NCBI RefSeq assembly: GCF_014203045.1
Contig: NZ_JACHIF010000004.1
Span: forward strand, 104,943 to 168,942
Reading direction: 5' to 3'
Length of the DNA: 64,000 bases
Source of the DNA: Prosthecobacter dejongeii
GTDB taxonomy: Bacteria > Verrucomicrobiota > Verrucomicrobiia > Verrucomicrobiales > Verrucomicrobiaceae
Part shown: in pieces, positions 43,299 through 53,310 of the stretch
Numbering within the stretch: position 1 is the first letter of the stretch
Layout of the letters: each line of letters opens with the position of its first letter
Position numbers and translations under genes: made by a program
Notes under the pieces: generated by a model
Databases searched by the model: none
The model's input: only the letters and a program-made list of their open reading frames with translations
Told to the model about the DNA's origin: nothing

Positions 43299-44513
43299 AT
43301 GGACTGGCTTCATTTACGCGCAGATTTCCCCATTCTCGATCAGGAGGTGCATGGGCAGCCGCTGGTGTACTTTGACAATGCAGCAAGCAGTCAAAAACCA
43401 CGCCAAGTGATTGATGCGCTTGTGCGTTATTACCAAGAGGACAATGCCAATGTGCATCGCGGACTCCATGAGCTCAGCATGCGTGCTACGGATGCCTTTG
43501 AAGGCACACGGAAAAAAGTGGCTCGCTTCATTGGTGCTGGACGTGAGGAGGAAATCATTTACACCCGTGGCACCACGGAAGGGATCAATCTAGTGGCACA
43601 AGTCTGGGCGGCCCAGTTTCTGAAACCTGGGGATGTTATTCTCCTCACCGGGATGGAGCACCACAGCAATTTGGTGCCATGGCAAATGGCCGCGAAACGC
43701 AGTGGGGCCGAGTTAAAACACATCCCGGTTCTAGAGGACGGTACGCTGGATCTGGAGACTGCTGAAACGCTTTTGAATGAGCATGTTAAGGTCTTTGCCT
43801 GCGTTCATATTTCGAATTCATTGGGAACGCTAAATCCAGTGGTCGAGCTTTGTGCCAAGGCTCGAGCTTTGGGCGCAATGACCTTGGTAGATGGGGCGCA
43901 GGCCGTGGGACACATCCCCGTAAATGTGCAGGCCATTGGCTGTGATTTTTACGCTTTTTCAGGTCATAAAATGTGCGCTCCTACGGGTATCGGCGCACTC
44001 TATGGTCGTTATGAATTGCTAGAAAAAATGGATCCCTGGCATGGAGGTGGGGAAATGATCACCACCGTGACTCTGGAAACCTCAGCTTACAAAGCCCCTC
44101 CAGCGAAATTTGAGGCGGGAACCCCTAATATTGCCGATGTTATCGGGCTGGGAGCCGCGATTGATTACTTGGAGACCATAGGTCTGGAGAACATCCAAGC
44201 TCATGGCGCTGAATTGACCGCTTATGCTTATGAGCGCATGTCCACACTCCCTGGCATCCGCATCTTAGGGCCGCAGCAGCCACGGGCTTCTCTCATTGCC
44301 TTCGCCTTAGCTTGTGCCCATCCGCATGATCTGGTGGAGTATGCCAATACTTACGGCTTGGCTTTGCGTGGCGGACATCACTGCACGCAACCCTTGATGA
44401 AGCGTTTTAAACTTCCCGGAACTAGCCGCGCAAGTTTTTACTTTTACAACACCCGTGCCGAGGTGGATCGGATGATGGACATCCTGCACCAGGCTGTTAA
44501 ATTTTTCTCCTGA
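43299..44513 (+). CDS. sufS: Cysteine desulfurase SufS
   Basis: The 404-residue class V PLP enzyme mobilises sulfur from cysteine for iron-sulfur cluster assembly. It shows YFDNAASSQKP at the front, TRGTTEGINLVA, the PLP Lys in FSGHKMCAPTG and the catalytic Cys loop RGGHHCTQPLM. The start at ATG 43299 (MDWLHLRADFPIL) matches family N-termini; ATG 43278 lies upstream. The stop overlaps the sufU ATG by one base (TGATG), so the pair is coupled. sufB, sufC and sufD are not in the window. Confidence 0.95.
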   Translation: MDWLHLRADFPILDQEVHGQPLVYFDNAASSQKPRQVIDALVRYYQEDNANVHRGLHELSMRATDAFEGTRKKVARFIGAGREEEIIYTRGTTEGINLVAQVWAAQFLKPGDVILLTGMEHHSNLVPWQMAAKRSGAELKHIPVLEDGTLDLETAETLLNEHVKVFACVHISNSLGTLNPVVELCAKARALGAMTLVDGAQAVGHIPVNVQAIGCDFYAFSGHKMCAPTGIGALYGRYELLEKMDPWHGGGEMITTVTLETSAYKAPPAKFEAGTPNIADVIGLGAAIDYLETIGLENIQAHGAELTAYAYERMSTLPGIRILGPQQPRASLIAFALACAHPHDLVEYANTYGLALRGGHHCTQPLMKRFKLPGTSRASFYFYNTRAEVDRMMDILHQAVKFFS

Positions 44514-44959
44514 TGGCTCTTTCTGACGAACTCCGCGACCTGTATCAGCAAGTGATTCTCGATCACTCGCGCAATCCTCGTAACCATGGTGAACTCACGG
44601 GTGACTGTGTGCATGTGCATGGTGATAATCCCACCTGTGGAGATGAGATTGACATGTGGGTGAAATTTGGCTCTGAAGGCCAGGTGGAAGACATCAAGTT
44701 TACAGGGCAGGGGTGTGCCATCAGTCAGGCCAGCGCCTCCATGATGACCGTTAAAATCAAAGGAGCAGAGGGGGGCAAAGCACGTGCCATGCTGGAAGAT
44801 TTCCGCCATGTGGTGCTGGGTGATGCACCCGTGAAAGATGAAGAGGCTCTAGGCGAGTTAATCCTTCTTGAAGGGGTCCAAAAATTTCCCCAGCGAGTGA
44901 AGTGTGCGATGCTCGGCTGGCGTGCTCTGGAGCAAGCGATGGGCGAGCGAAAAGAGTAA
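44513..44959 (+). CDS. sufU: SufU, sulfur-transfer partner of SufS
   Basis: The 148-residue IscU/SufU-family protein has three conserved cysteines in NPTCGDEI, FTGQGCAISQASAS and RVKCAMLGWRALE. The insert between the second and third Cys, relative to IscU, marks the SufU type, a zinc-dependent sulfurtransferase that takes persulfide from SufS. Overlap with sufS confirms the pairing. Confidence 0.93.
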   Translation: MALSDELRDLYQQVILDHSRNPRNHGELTGDCVHVHGDNPTCGDEIDMWVKFGSEGQVEDIKFTGQGCAISQASASMMTVKIKGAEGGKARAMLEDFRHVVLGDAPVKDEEALGELILLEGVQKFPQRVKCAMLGWRALEQAMGERKE

Positions 44960-44974
44960 GGTCCCAGATAACCG

Positions 44975-46252
44975 TTATTTTCCGACGGCCCTTTTAAGAG
45001 CGTGCTGCGCTTTGTTGTAGTCGGTGACGGACTTCACGCGGCCTTGGCGGGCTCTCGTTAATTCTTCTCGGGCTAACAAGTATTCCAGCACGACACCTAG
45101 CTGACTGGCCTGGCGGTCTTTGGCTAGCTGCACCATTTCTTCCGCAGCAGTGACGGCTTCTTCGTTGATCTGAAGTTGGTCCTTAGAGGACTGAGCTTTT
45201 AAGGCCGCCTCCACGACTTCACGACCAATCGCGGCTTTGACCTGCGAGGTTTGGAGAGCAATCCCTTGTTCGCGTGCTTCAGCTATTTTTTGGCGCTGGC
45301 GATCAAAGAGTCCCCCTGGGCCGATCTTCCAGCCCAGACCCAAGAAGAAGTCTTGTTGGTCATTGAAGTTACCCCATTCTCCAGCAAAACCCCCGCCTAA
45401 ACCTCCAAGACTGTAGCCCGCCTGCACACTCGGGATGATGGGGGCGATGCGTGTCCGATCACTCTCCAGCACTGCGGCTGTGTTTGCGGCACTGGCGGCG
45501 CGTAATTCAGGGCGATTTTGATGGGCCTGAGAGATCAGTGTGGCTACTCCGTGGGTGCTTACCAAGCTCACGGGAACAAGGTCAGATTTAGCAGGCCGTA
45601 GAGCCGTGTCTGGAGCTAAGCGCAGCGTTTCAGCCAGTGCAGCTGCGGCAAGATCACGCTTTTCTTGCCCCTGACGGACAGAAATTTTGGCGCGGCTTAC
45701 TTGTGTTTTAACCCGCAGAAGATCTGCCCTGAAGGCGGTGCCTGCGGTGACAGCTCCGCTGAGTTGATTTGCGTAATCCTCTGTTAGGCGGAGATCATCT
45801 TCAATAACGGCCATGTCCGCTTCCGTCGCGAGAAGATCGTAATAACGTGCGACAGATTCTTGGAGGATATCTCGGCGCGTTTTTTCTGCAAGTTCCTCAG
45901 CTGCGATGGCTTTTTGTTTCGCGGCTAAGGCACTGTAATAAATATCTCCTGGAGACCAGTCCACCAGGATCGCTGTGCCCAGCGTGTATTGCTGCTTACG
46001 AGCATCAAAAACTGCACCTGCGATGTCCTGCACCCGGCCTTCATGGCCTCGATAACCCGCATTCAAAGATAAAGTGGGCCAAAAGCGCTGCCAGGCCTGC
46101 TTAGATTCGGCAATCATCTCCGTATGCTTGACCTGGGCTTGCTGGATCTCGTCATTGTTCGCACCTGCCAACTTCATGACCGTGGGCAGACTCACGTGCA
46201 TGGGAGCTGCACTAGCGACAGCGGTGAGCAGCAAAAACAAAAGGATTTTCAT
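44975..46252 (-). CDS. TolC-family outer-membrane efflux protein
   Basis: The 425-residue precursor has a signal peptide (MKILLFLLLTAVASA) and two repeats of the outer membrane efflux protein domain, rich in long alpha-helices (GANNDEIQQAQVKHTEMIAESK; AAEEMVQLAKDRQASQLGVV near the end). It forms a trimeric channel for the RND pump. It is the last gene of the padR-pump-adaptor-channel run, 60 bp after the adaptor gene. Confidence 0.88.
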   Translation of the reverse strand: MKILLFLLLTAVASAAPMHVSLPTVMKLAGANNDEIQQAQVKHTEMIAESKQAWQRFWPTLSLNAGYRGHEGRVQDIAGAVFDARKQQYTLGTAILVDWSPGDIYYSALAAKQKAIAAEELAEKTRRDILQESVARYYDLLATEADMAVIEDDLRLTEDYANQLSGAVTAGTAFRADLLRVKTQVSRAKISVRQGQEKRDLAAAALAETLRLAPDTALRPAKSDLVPVSLVSTHGVATLISQAHQNRPELRAASAANTAAVLESDRTRIAPIIPSVQAGYSLGGLGGGFAGEWGNFNDQQDFFLGLGWKIGPGGLFDRQRQKIAEAREQGIALQTSQVKAAIGREVVEAALKAQSSKDQLQINEEAVTAAEEMVQLAKDRQASQLGVVLEYLLAREELTRARQGRVKSVTDYNKAQHALKRAVGK

Positions 46253-46312
46253 AGCAAAAGACTTTATCTAAAAAACTGTGGCTCTGGGAGCCTCACTTTT
46301 TGTTATTCCTCT

Positions 46313-47314
46313 TTAGGGTTTGGCGGTGACATCTTGCCCGTCAGTCAGCACGGTGGTGCCTGGTAAAAGAATGACCTCATTCTCTTTCAACTCAGGTATC
46401 TCGACATTCACACCATCGTTGAAGCCGGTCTTGACTGGAGTTTTCACGGCTTTGCCGTTGATGTGCTTGAAAACAAAGCTGTTGGCTTTTTCCTTCACCA
46501 GTCCCGCCACGGGAATGAGTGTTGTGTCATCATGCTTTTCCACCGCGATTCGAGCGGTGACATAAAGGCCAGGGCGCAGGCGTCCCTCGTCATTCTTCAA
46601 GTCAGCCTCGATGAGTAGTGTGCGAGTCGCTGCATCCAGTTGGCCCGTGATGCGTGTAATTTTGCTTTGGGTGACCACTCCCGCTAAAGCTTCTGCTTTG
46701 ACTTCCACCTGCTGGCCTATTTTTAGAAAGGCGCTCTCCAGTTCTATGACTGGCACCTGCAAACGTAGTTTGCTACTGTCTATCAAGTGTAAAAGAGTTT
46801 CACCGCCGGCGGCTGCGTAGGCTCCAGGATCCACATGACGTGCCACCACGCTTCCTGCAAACGGAGCTTTGATTTGAGCAAATTCTAGCAAGGTCGCTGC
46901 ACGGTCCAGGCCCGCTTGAGCAATCGCAAGTTTTGCCTCCGCGTCATCCACAGACTGAGGTAAAATGAGGTCTGGGGATTTCTTGCGGGCCTCATGAAGA
47001 CGCTTCACTTCGACCTCGGCGGCTGTTACCTCGGCGCGATGGCTGATGAGGTCAGCCGCAAGTTCTGGAACTTCGATTTCAATGAGTTTCTGTCCGGTGG
47101 TAACGGTATCGCCGAGATCTACCGAAACACTTTTGACATAGCCAGCGACTCGGGCCTTTAAGGCGACCTGTTGCCATGGAGTGAGTGTGGCGGGCAGGCT
47201 GATCCATCGGTGAATGGTGCCTTTTTGCGGCTTTGTCACGGGCATCTCCACGGCGAAGATACTGGAAGTGATGAATGCCAGGCAGAGAGGGATTATTTGA
47301 ATGGAGGTCTTCAC
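46313..47314 (-). CDS. Periplasmic adaptor (membrane fusion protein) of the RND pump
   Basis: The 333-residue precursor has a signal peptide, a lipoyl-type half-motif (VAGYVKSVSVDLGDTVTTGQ), a helical hairpin (about residues 85-135) and the second half-motif (APFAGSVVARHVDPGAYAAA). A beta-barrel and a membrane-proximal domain (LRPGLYVTARIAVE; LIPVAGLV) follow. It bridges the inner-membrane pump and the outer-membrane channel. No lipobox is seen, so it is probably a soluble or signal-anchored adaptor. Confidence 0.9.
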   Translation of the reverse strand: MKTSIQIIPLCLAFITSSIFAVEMPVTKPQKGTIHRWISLPATLTPWQQVALKARVAGYVKSVSVDLGDTVTTGQKLIEIEVPELAADLISHRAEVTAAEVEVKRLHEARKKSPDLILPQSVDDAEAKLAIAQAGLDRAATLLEFAQIKAPFAGSVVARHVDPGAYAAAGGETLLHLIDSSKLRLQVPVIELESAFLKIGQQVEVKAEALAGVVTQSKITRITGQLDAATRTLLIEADLKNDEGRLRPGLYVTARIAVEKHDDTTLIPVAGLVKEKANSFVFKHINGKAVKTPVKTGFNDGVNVEIPELKENEVILLPGTTVLTDGQDVTAKP

Positions 47315-47366
47315 AGGATGTCAGGAATAACAAGATTTGCAGAGCCGATCGGAGGAATGAATCAGG

Positions 47367-50300
47367 TTAAGCGGTGGGCCCTTCATACAGAGCTCCATTT
47401 TCATCATCAGGATCGAGAGATGCGGAGGTGGCCTTCTTGCTGGCCAATAAAGCAAAAACGGCAGGTAAGATAAACAAGGTAGCCACCGTCGCGAGGGCAA
47501 GACCACCGACCACGGCACGCCCCAAGGGGGCCGATTGTGCTCCTCCTTCACCCATTCCTAGGGCCATCGGCATCATGCCAGCGATCATCGCGAAACTGGT
47601 CATTAAAATGGGGCGCAGACGGCTCAGCGCCCCCTCAATGGCACCTTGCCGGCGATCCCCACGGCGTGCGATGCGTGTACGCTCTGCAAAGGTGACCAAG
47701 AGAATCGCGTTAGCCACCGCAACCCCAATCGCCATGATAGCCCCCATTGCCGATTGGATATTGAGTGAGGTTCCTGTGCAAAAGAGTGCAAGGATCACTC
47801 CCGCGATCACCGCTGGCATCGTGGAGACCACGATCAAGGCAAGACGCAAGGATTGAAAATTCGCACATAGTAAAAGAAAAATGACCACGATGGAAATGAT
47901 CAGGCCATTGCTGAAACCTTCATAAAGTTGGTTATACGGAATGACTTGACCCCGCACATCTACCTTGGTCTTTCCATCGGGAGCCGGCCCTAAGTCTGTT
48001 AGCACCTTTTGTACCGCCTTGATGGCGCTGCCGAAATCTTTGCCCACAAGATTGGCCGTTACGCTGACGATTCGCACAAGATTGTAACGTTCGTATGTGC
48101 CCACCGCAGTGCCGGGTTCAATCTTCGCCAGATTGCGTAGTAGCACTGGCGTGCCTGTTTTGGAGGTGATGGGCATGTTACCCAAATCTTCCAAAGACTG
48201 AGTGCGTTCCTCGGGGATTTGCACCTGAACATTGAAACTGATACCCGTGGCTGGATCTGCCCAGAAAACAGGGGCCGTGAAACGGCTGGAGGTGGTGGCT
48301 GCAACGAGAGAACGTGTGACGTCCTCCACATCCACGCCTAACAATCCGGCTCGTTCACGGTCTATCTGAACGTTCACTGTAGGTGCATCCAGCGTCTGTG
48401 CGATCTGGGCATCGCGAATGAACGGCAACTCCTTTAACTTGGTTAAAATCTTTTCTGCATGTTCTTTGCTGGTTGGCAGACTGGGGCCACTGACCGCAAT
48501 TTCGATGGGCGTTGGCGAACCAAAGCTCATGACTCGGCTAACAATATCTTGCGGCTCAAAGGAAAGACGCACATCCGGCAATTCTTTGGCAAAGATACTG
48601 CGTAATTTTTCTTGGAAAGCTTCGACGTTTACTTTGGCCTCGGGCTTCATCTGCACGGCTAGCCAGCCCTCTTCAGGCCCACCATTCCATAGGTGAACAA
48701 GGTTCACTGGAAAGCTGGAATTGTGCACACCCACCATACCGATGGACATGTCAATTTTGTCTTCGCCCCCTGCTTCTGTGGCAATCGTTTTCAGAATCCT
48801 TTGAGCTATCTTTTCAGTGATGCCAACTTGAGTGCCACTGGGGGCTCGGAAACGAATGGCAAACTGGCCACTGTCTGTTTTGGGGAAGATTTCCGTCCCG
48901 AGAAAGGGTGCTAATGAAACAAGGATCACGCCTGCGCCTACTAAATAGCCGGGCACCACGATCCAACGAAGAGTCACCAGACCTTTGACGATGCTCTGAT
49001 AAGTAATAGCAAGCAGACCGAGCTTTTCTTCCGAGAGTTGATTCTTTTTAGGCAGCAGCCAGACGGAAAGCACGGGCACTAGGGTGCTGGATAGAATGAA
49101 GGAGGCAAACATGGCGAACCCCACCGCTAGGGCCATCGGCACAAACAAAGCCTGGGCCGCACCCACCATGAAGAATGCTGGTATGAACACGGCCAGAATG
49201 CAGAGCATCGCGAGTAAGCGGGGTAGGGTGGTTTCCATCGTGCCATCCAGTGCGGCGCGTGCGAGAGATTTTCCCCTAACTAAATGCGTGTGGATATTTT
49301 CAACCGTTACTGTCGCCTCATCCACTAAAATACCCACGGCTAAGGCGAGTCCGCCTAGAGTCATGAGATGAATATTTTGCCCGCTGATCCAAAGGCCAAA
49401 GGCTGCTGCCATGAGGGACAGCGGTATGTTGATGACCACGATGAATGCCGTGCGCACGTCGCGCAGGAAAATGAGGACCATCAGACCGGTGAGGATGGCT
49501 CCCAAAGCTCCTTCCTTGAGGAGGTCCTGGATCGTTCGGTTGACGACGGGGGTTTGATCAAACTCAAAACTAACTTTGATGCCTGGGGGCAAAAGCTTTT
49601 GAAACTCAGGCACACTTTCGAGCACTTTTTTGACGACCTCTAGAGTGGATGCCTCGGCGCGTTTGGTGACGGGCAAATAGACGGTGCGCTTGCCATTTGC
49701 TAAGGCATAAGAGGTGGTCACATCGGCCCCATCCGAGACCGTGGCTACGTCGCGTATGAAGACAGCGCCGGAATCCGTTTTTTTGAGTGGGACAGCTTCG
49801 AGGTCTTTGACGTTTGAGACGATGGCATTCGTCGGAACAATCGGGTAGCGGCCATCGAGATTGATGTTGCCAGATGGGCTGATGGGGTTTCCACGCGAGA
49901 TGGCTTTAACGATGTCATCGGGTGATAGACCGTAGGCTTTCATGCGGTCTGGATTCACATTGACGACGATGGCTCGTGAACTTCCCCCAAAAGGTGGTGG
50001 TGCCGAAACTCCTGGCAGGGTAGCAAAGGCAGGGCGCACCTTGTTAAGCGCCTGATCTTGCATCTGATTCAGGGTAACGTTGGAGTCATCTGTTGAAAAT
50101 ACCAGATGACCCACGGCCACACTGCCCGCATCAAATCGCATGATGAAGGGTGCTACCGTTCCGGGTGGCATGAAGGCGCGGGAGCGGTTTACTTGCGCAA
50201 CGGTTTCGGACATGGCTTGGCTCATGTCCGTGCCTGGATGAAACTGGAGCTTCATGATGGAAGCGCCCTGAATGGATTTGCTCTCCACGTGCTCGATGTT

Positions 50301-50525
50301 GGCAATATAGAGGAAGTGGTACTCGTAACGGTACGTGAGATACCCTTCCATTTGCAGGGGATCCATCCCCCCGTAGGGCTGCGCCACATAGATGGTGGGG
50401 ATGCCCAAAGGAGGGAAAATATCCCGCGTCATTCGTTGCAGTCCTAGCCAAGCTCCCAAGCACACTGCCACGACTGCGACAAGGATAGTCCAGGGGTGAC
50501 GAAGGGCAAAACGGGCGAGATTCAT
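47367..50525 (-). CDS. RND-family efflux pump, inner-membrane subunit
   Basis: The 1052-residue protein has the duplicated RND fold: an N-terminal helix, a large periplasmic loop, helices 2-6, then the repeat. In helix 4 the proton-relay region reads LALAVGILVDEATVTVENI, with Asp-Glu where AcrB has Asp-Asp. The helix-10 region contains AIMAIGVAVANAILLVTFAE, with Asn rather than the metal-pump Glu. This favours a drug/solute type over a heavy-metal type. It is the first pump gene after padR and is followed by the adaptor and channel genes. Confidence 0.92.
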   Translation of the reverse strand: MNLARFALRHPWTILVAVVAVCLGAWLGLQRMTRDIFPPLGIPTIYVAQPYGGMDPLQMEGYLTYRYEYHFLYIANIEHVESKSIQGASIMKLQFHPGTDMSQAMSETVAQVNRSRAFMPPGTVAPFIMRFDAGSVAVGHLVFSTDDSNVTLNQMQDQALNKVRPAFATLPGVSAPPPFGGSSRAIVVNVNPDRMKAYGLSPDDIVKAISRGNPISPSGNINLDGRYPIVPTNAIVSNVKDLEAVPLKKTDSGAVFIRDVATVSDGADVTTSYALANGKRTVYLPVTKRAEASTLEVVKKVLESVPEFQKLLPPGIKVSFEFDQTPVVNRTIQDLLKEGALGAILTGLMVLIFLRDVRTAFIVVINIPLSLMAAAFGLWISGQNIHLMTLGGLALAVGILVDEATVTVENIHTHLVRGKSLARAALDGTMETTLPRLLAMLCILAVFIPAFFMVGAAQALFVPMALAVGFAMFASFILSSTLVPVLSVWLLPKKNQLSEEKLGLLAITYQSIVKGLVTLRWIVVPGYLVGAGVILVSLAPFLGTEIFPKTDSGQFAIRFRAPSGTQVGITEKIAQRILKTIATEAGGEDKIDMSIGMVGVHNSSFPVNLVHLWNGGPEEGWLAVQMKPEAKVNVEAFQEKLRSIFAKELPDVRLSFEPQDIVSRVMSFGSPTPIEIAVSGPSLPTSKEHAEKILTKLKELPFIRDAQIAQTLDAPTVNVQIDRERAGLLGVDVEDVTRSLVAATTSSRFTAPVFWADPATGISFNVQVQIPEERTQSLEDLGNMPITSKTGTPVLLRNLAKIEPGTAVGTYERYNLVRIVSVTANLVGKDFGSAIKAVQKVLTDLGPAPDGKTKVDVRGQVIPYNQLYEGFSNGLIISIVVIFLLLCANFQSLRLALIVVSTMPAVIAGVILALFCTGTSLNIQSAMGAIMAIGVAVANAILLVTFAERTRIARRGDRRQGAIEGALSRLRPILMTSFAMIAGMMPMALGMGEGGAQSAPLGRAVVGGLALATVATLFILPAVFALLASKKATSASLDPDDENGALYEGPTA

Positions 50526-50638
50526 ACAGGAAACAGAACAAAAGACACCATTAAGTTAAACGAACGGCGATTACGGGCGTCGTAAAACTATGGAAACGCA
50601 AACCTCTTTCAAAGAAAGCAAATTTTTGCCTCCAAACC

Positions 50639-50956
50639 TTAGTGTTTGTTCACTTCCACACCTAACTCCTTGAGCTGCTTACGCACGACTTTTAGCACCT
50701 CTCGCCCAGAGGCAGTGATCCGGTAGGCACGTGGAGCCTTGGGACCACGGTCGGCTTCGACCGTAGAAACTAACCAGCCATTTTTTTCCATGCGTTTGAG
50801 CAAAGGATAAAGAGTGCCTGGGCTCACATCATAACCATGATGTCGCAATTCTTTGATCATCCACTGACCAATCACATCCCCATCTGTGGCATGGTACAAG
50901 ATATGCACCTTCCAAAAGGAAAGGAGAATCTCGCGATTGATGAGTTTTAGATCCAT
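50639..50956 (-). CDS. PadR-family transcriptional regulator
   Basis: The protein has 105 residues from ATG 50956 (MDLKLINREILLSFWKVHIL). The winged-helix PadR fold is clear: GQWMIKELRHHGYDVSPGTL, YPLLKRMEKNGWL, the wing with RAYRITASGREVLK, and a short C-terminal helix. PadR proteins repress adjacent efflux or stress genes and let go on binding phenolics or drugs. It lies 113 bp upstream of the RND pump on the same strand, the classic position of a local regulator of this operon. Confidence 0.92.
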   Translation of the reverse strand: MDLKLINREILLSFWKVHILYHATDGDVIGQWMIKELRHHGYDVSPGTLYPLLKRMEKNGWLVSTVEADRGPKAPRAYRITASGREVLKVVRKQLKELGVEVNKH

Positions 50957-51080
50957 GACAGCCCTGAGAATCTGAGGGCATTTCATCCAAAAGCCAAGTC
51001 TCGATTGGGAGACTTCATAACATGGACATAAGCTGTCCTCTGGGACCTGAATCAAGCCTTGCCACCTATCTCAACAATCT

Positions 51081-53168
51081 TCAGTTTGCAGGTTTGCGAA
51101 TTTGCCATTGTTTCTCTTCCCAGCCCAAATTTTTGATAGTGATATTGGCGTAATCCCATGGGGCAGGATCTGGGCTGTACAGAATAACGCGGGTTCTCTC
51201 TGCTGCCAGCGTGGCAGCTTGGGGAATATCTAAAAATTTCAAGACGTTCAGGTAGGCCGGACCTTGCCGATGACTGGTGGGTAGATCATGCAAATCCAAA
51301 CGGGTGATTCCCTCTTCAAACAGCGAGGCGTAAAGGGCATTTGCGGCCATCTCCCGGTGACCCTGCAACCACAGCGGTGTCTTAGAAAAACCGGGCACCT
51401 TTTTCAGGATCTGCACCGTGCGGCGGACGTCCCAGACGCGCATGGAATCCAGAGTCTGTCCTGCTAAATAAAAACGCCGCAGCCGCTGTGTCTGCGCTTT
51501 CTCGCTGCCTTGCCATTCGGTGGGCCCGATGCCGCGTGGGCAAACATAGGCCATGCCCCATTTGAAGCTTTGGAACATTTTCTTCTCGCTTTCAAAAGCG
51601 CTGTCATCTTTAACCGCTGTGGAGGGGCCTTCGATGAGTTTGCCAAATCGCGCTCCATAGGTTGCGGTGAAGTCCTGCCAGCCATGGGCATCCAGGACAT
51701 TGAGCGCGACCAGTTCTAAATCCTCAGCCCTGAGACCTTCCCGATGGGCGATGTAGAGCCGCAAGCGAAAGGCACTGTCGGTTTGAAAATCATAAGCGGT
51801 TAGGCTCACTCCATCTCGTGTGGTGATGCCTGCCGACGCCAGAGTCAGAGCCGGGGCTTCCTGAGGCCAATTCACAAAGACTTTTTCCTGGAGGGATTTC
51901 ATCCACGCAGCTTTTTGGGTTTCCCATTCTATCTTGGTTGTGATAGGGGCTGGAGCGGCAGCAGCGGGGACAAAACTCTCGTCTATCCTTGTATTTTTTT
52001 CATCTTTGGGGAGCTCTTTGAAGACTTGCAGAACTTCTGGTTCTAGAGACTTCTTGGCACCTTCGTCAAGCACGGCCATGGGATCGGCACCTTTGAGGTG
52101 GCGCTCGAACCAGTGGAAAGCACCGTTATTGAGCGGCTGTAGGTCCTTGTGTGGACCCTCGGCTACCTGGAGGCCAATATTCTTTTCCTGGCCTAACAGA
52201 GAGTAGATGCGGCGGACGTTCTGGTAGATGTTGAAGACCCCGTCAATGGGGAAGATGTCGTCCTTATCGGTGTTGCAGATCAATAAAGGACGCGGGGCCA
52301 CTAGGGCGACAAGGCGGTCGTAATCCCAGCGGTAGGTATTCACCTGGAACATGCAGTCGCAGTGGCCTTCGATACAGCCATCCACCACGTGATTACGCAT
52401 CGTGGTCACACCTGCTGTGGGGGCTGCTGCCTTGATCCTTTCATCCAGCGCAGCTATCCACCAGGAGTAGGCTCCACCGCCACTTCGTCCCGTGATGCCA
52501 AAGCGTGTTTTGTCCACTTCAGGTCGGGTCTCCAGGTAATCCAGGGCGCGGATGCCGGCCCAGGCCTCCAATCCTGCCGGGGTATAGCCGCGTGACATCC
52601 ACCACCAGCGCCCCTTGCTGTAGGTGCCATGGTGCTCGCCCCGAATCTCGCCTAACTGCACAGTATCAATGATCAGGCAGGCATAACCATGCCGGGCAAA
52701 CCAGATCCCGTGATGGTGGTAGCTGGTCTTGTTTCCATAACTCACGCTGCCTTTCATCACGCTGGCGTGACCGCAGACGTAGAGGATGGTGGGCAGCGGG
52801 TTTTCCACCTGGGTGGGCAAATAGAAATTGGCCGTTACGTACAGACCCGGAACCGCCTGGTAGTGCATGTTTTCAATCAGGTACCCATCGCCTTTCACCT
52901 CGCTCGTCTTGGTGGCCTGGAGGGGCGACTTTAACGGCATAGGCTCCAGCCCCAGCATCTCGGCGAGCTGCGTGCGGTACACGGGGGCCTTGGCCAGCCA
53001 ATCCTGTGCCGTGGTAATGTCTTTCAGGCCGCCATTCTTCTCCATGTCCTCCGTCTGCTGCTGCATGTAACTGTCCAGCATGCGCGCACCGGGTGAGTCC
53101 GGGGTCTTTTCAGGGAAACGCCCGGCATAGACAGTCAGCGGCAATAGAAGCAGGAGAAGGGACTTCAT
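51081..53168 (-). CDS. Large secreted esterase with tandem alpha/beta-hydrolase halves
   Basis: The 695-residue precursor (ATG 53168, signal peptide MKSLLLLLLPLTVYA) has an acetyl-xylan-esterase-like N-terminal half: LYVCGHASVMKG, the nucleophile elbow GITGRSGGGAYSW, the acid in CNTDKDDIFP and the base in EGPHKDLQPL. A Pro/Ala linker (PAAAAPAPITT) leads to a C-terminal half of about 280 residues with the same general layout. Its elbow equivalent reads LWLQGHREMAANAL, without a Ser nucleophile, so this half is probably inactive. Substrate is unknown; acetylated or methylated polysaccharide is plausible. Upstream is the carA terminator. Confidence 0.8.
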   Translation of the reverse strand: MKSLLLLLLPLTVYAGRFPEKTPDSPGARMLDSYMQQQTEDMEKNGGLKDITTAQDWLAKAPVYRTQLAEMLGLEPMPLKSPLQATKTSEVKGDGYLIENMHYQAVPGLYVTANFYLPTQVENPLPTILYVCGHASVMKGSVSYGNKTSYHHHGIWFARHGYACLIIDTVQLGEIRGEHHGTYSKGRWWWMSRGYTPAGLEAWAGIRALDYLETRPEVDKTRFGITGRSGGGAYSWWIAALDERIKAAAPTAGVTTMRNHVVDGCIEGHCDCMFQVNTYRWDYDRLVALVAPRPLLICNTDKDDIFPIDGVFNIYQNVRRIYSLLGQEKNIGLQVAEGPHKDLQPLNNGAFHWFERHLKGADPMAVLDEGAKKSLEPEVLQVFKELPKDEKNTRIDESFVPAAAAPAPITTKIEWETQKAAWMKSLQEKVFVNWPQEAPALTLASAGITTRDGVSLTAYDFQTDSAFRLRLYIAHREGLRAEDLELVALNVLDAHGWQDFTATYGARFGKLIEGPSTAVKDDSAFESEKKMFQSFKWGMAYVCPRGIGPTEWQGSEKAQTQRLRRFYLAGQTLDSMRVWDVRRTVQILKKVPGFSKTPLWLQGHREMAANALYASLFEEGITRLDLHDLPTSHRQGPAYLNVLKFLDIPQAATLAAERTRVILYSPDPAPWDYANITIKNLGWEEKQWQIRKPAN

Positions 53169-53242
53169 GAAGTAATGAAAATACTCTCCATGAAGTGATG
53201 ATCTTGTCGCCGGAGTTGATACTGGGCTGACGACTCTCACCG

Positions 53243-53277
53243 CTAAAAAAAATGACGGGTCGTCGAGACCCGTCATT
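53243..53277 (-). terminator. Rho-independent terminator of carA
   Basis: AATGACGGGTC (53251-53261) pairs perfectly with GACCCGTCATT (53267-53277). On the minus strand the stem runs into eight or more T. It lies just downstream of the carA stop and upstream of the esterase gene start. Confidence 0.93.
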
Positions 53278-53310
53278 CGTTTGGTATTAAGCTTTAAGGC
53301 TAGACTGATT

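Noticed and set aside
46270..46300. GGCTC-TGG-GAGCC hairpin followed by T on the plus strand
   Set aside because: No plus-strand gene ends here; the flanking genes are on the minus strand, where no T-run follows.
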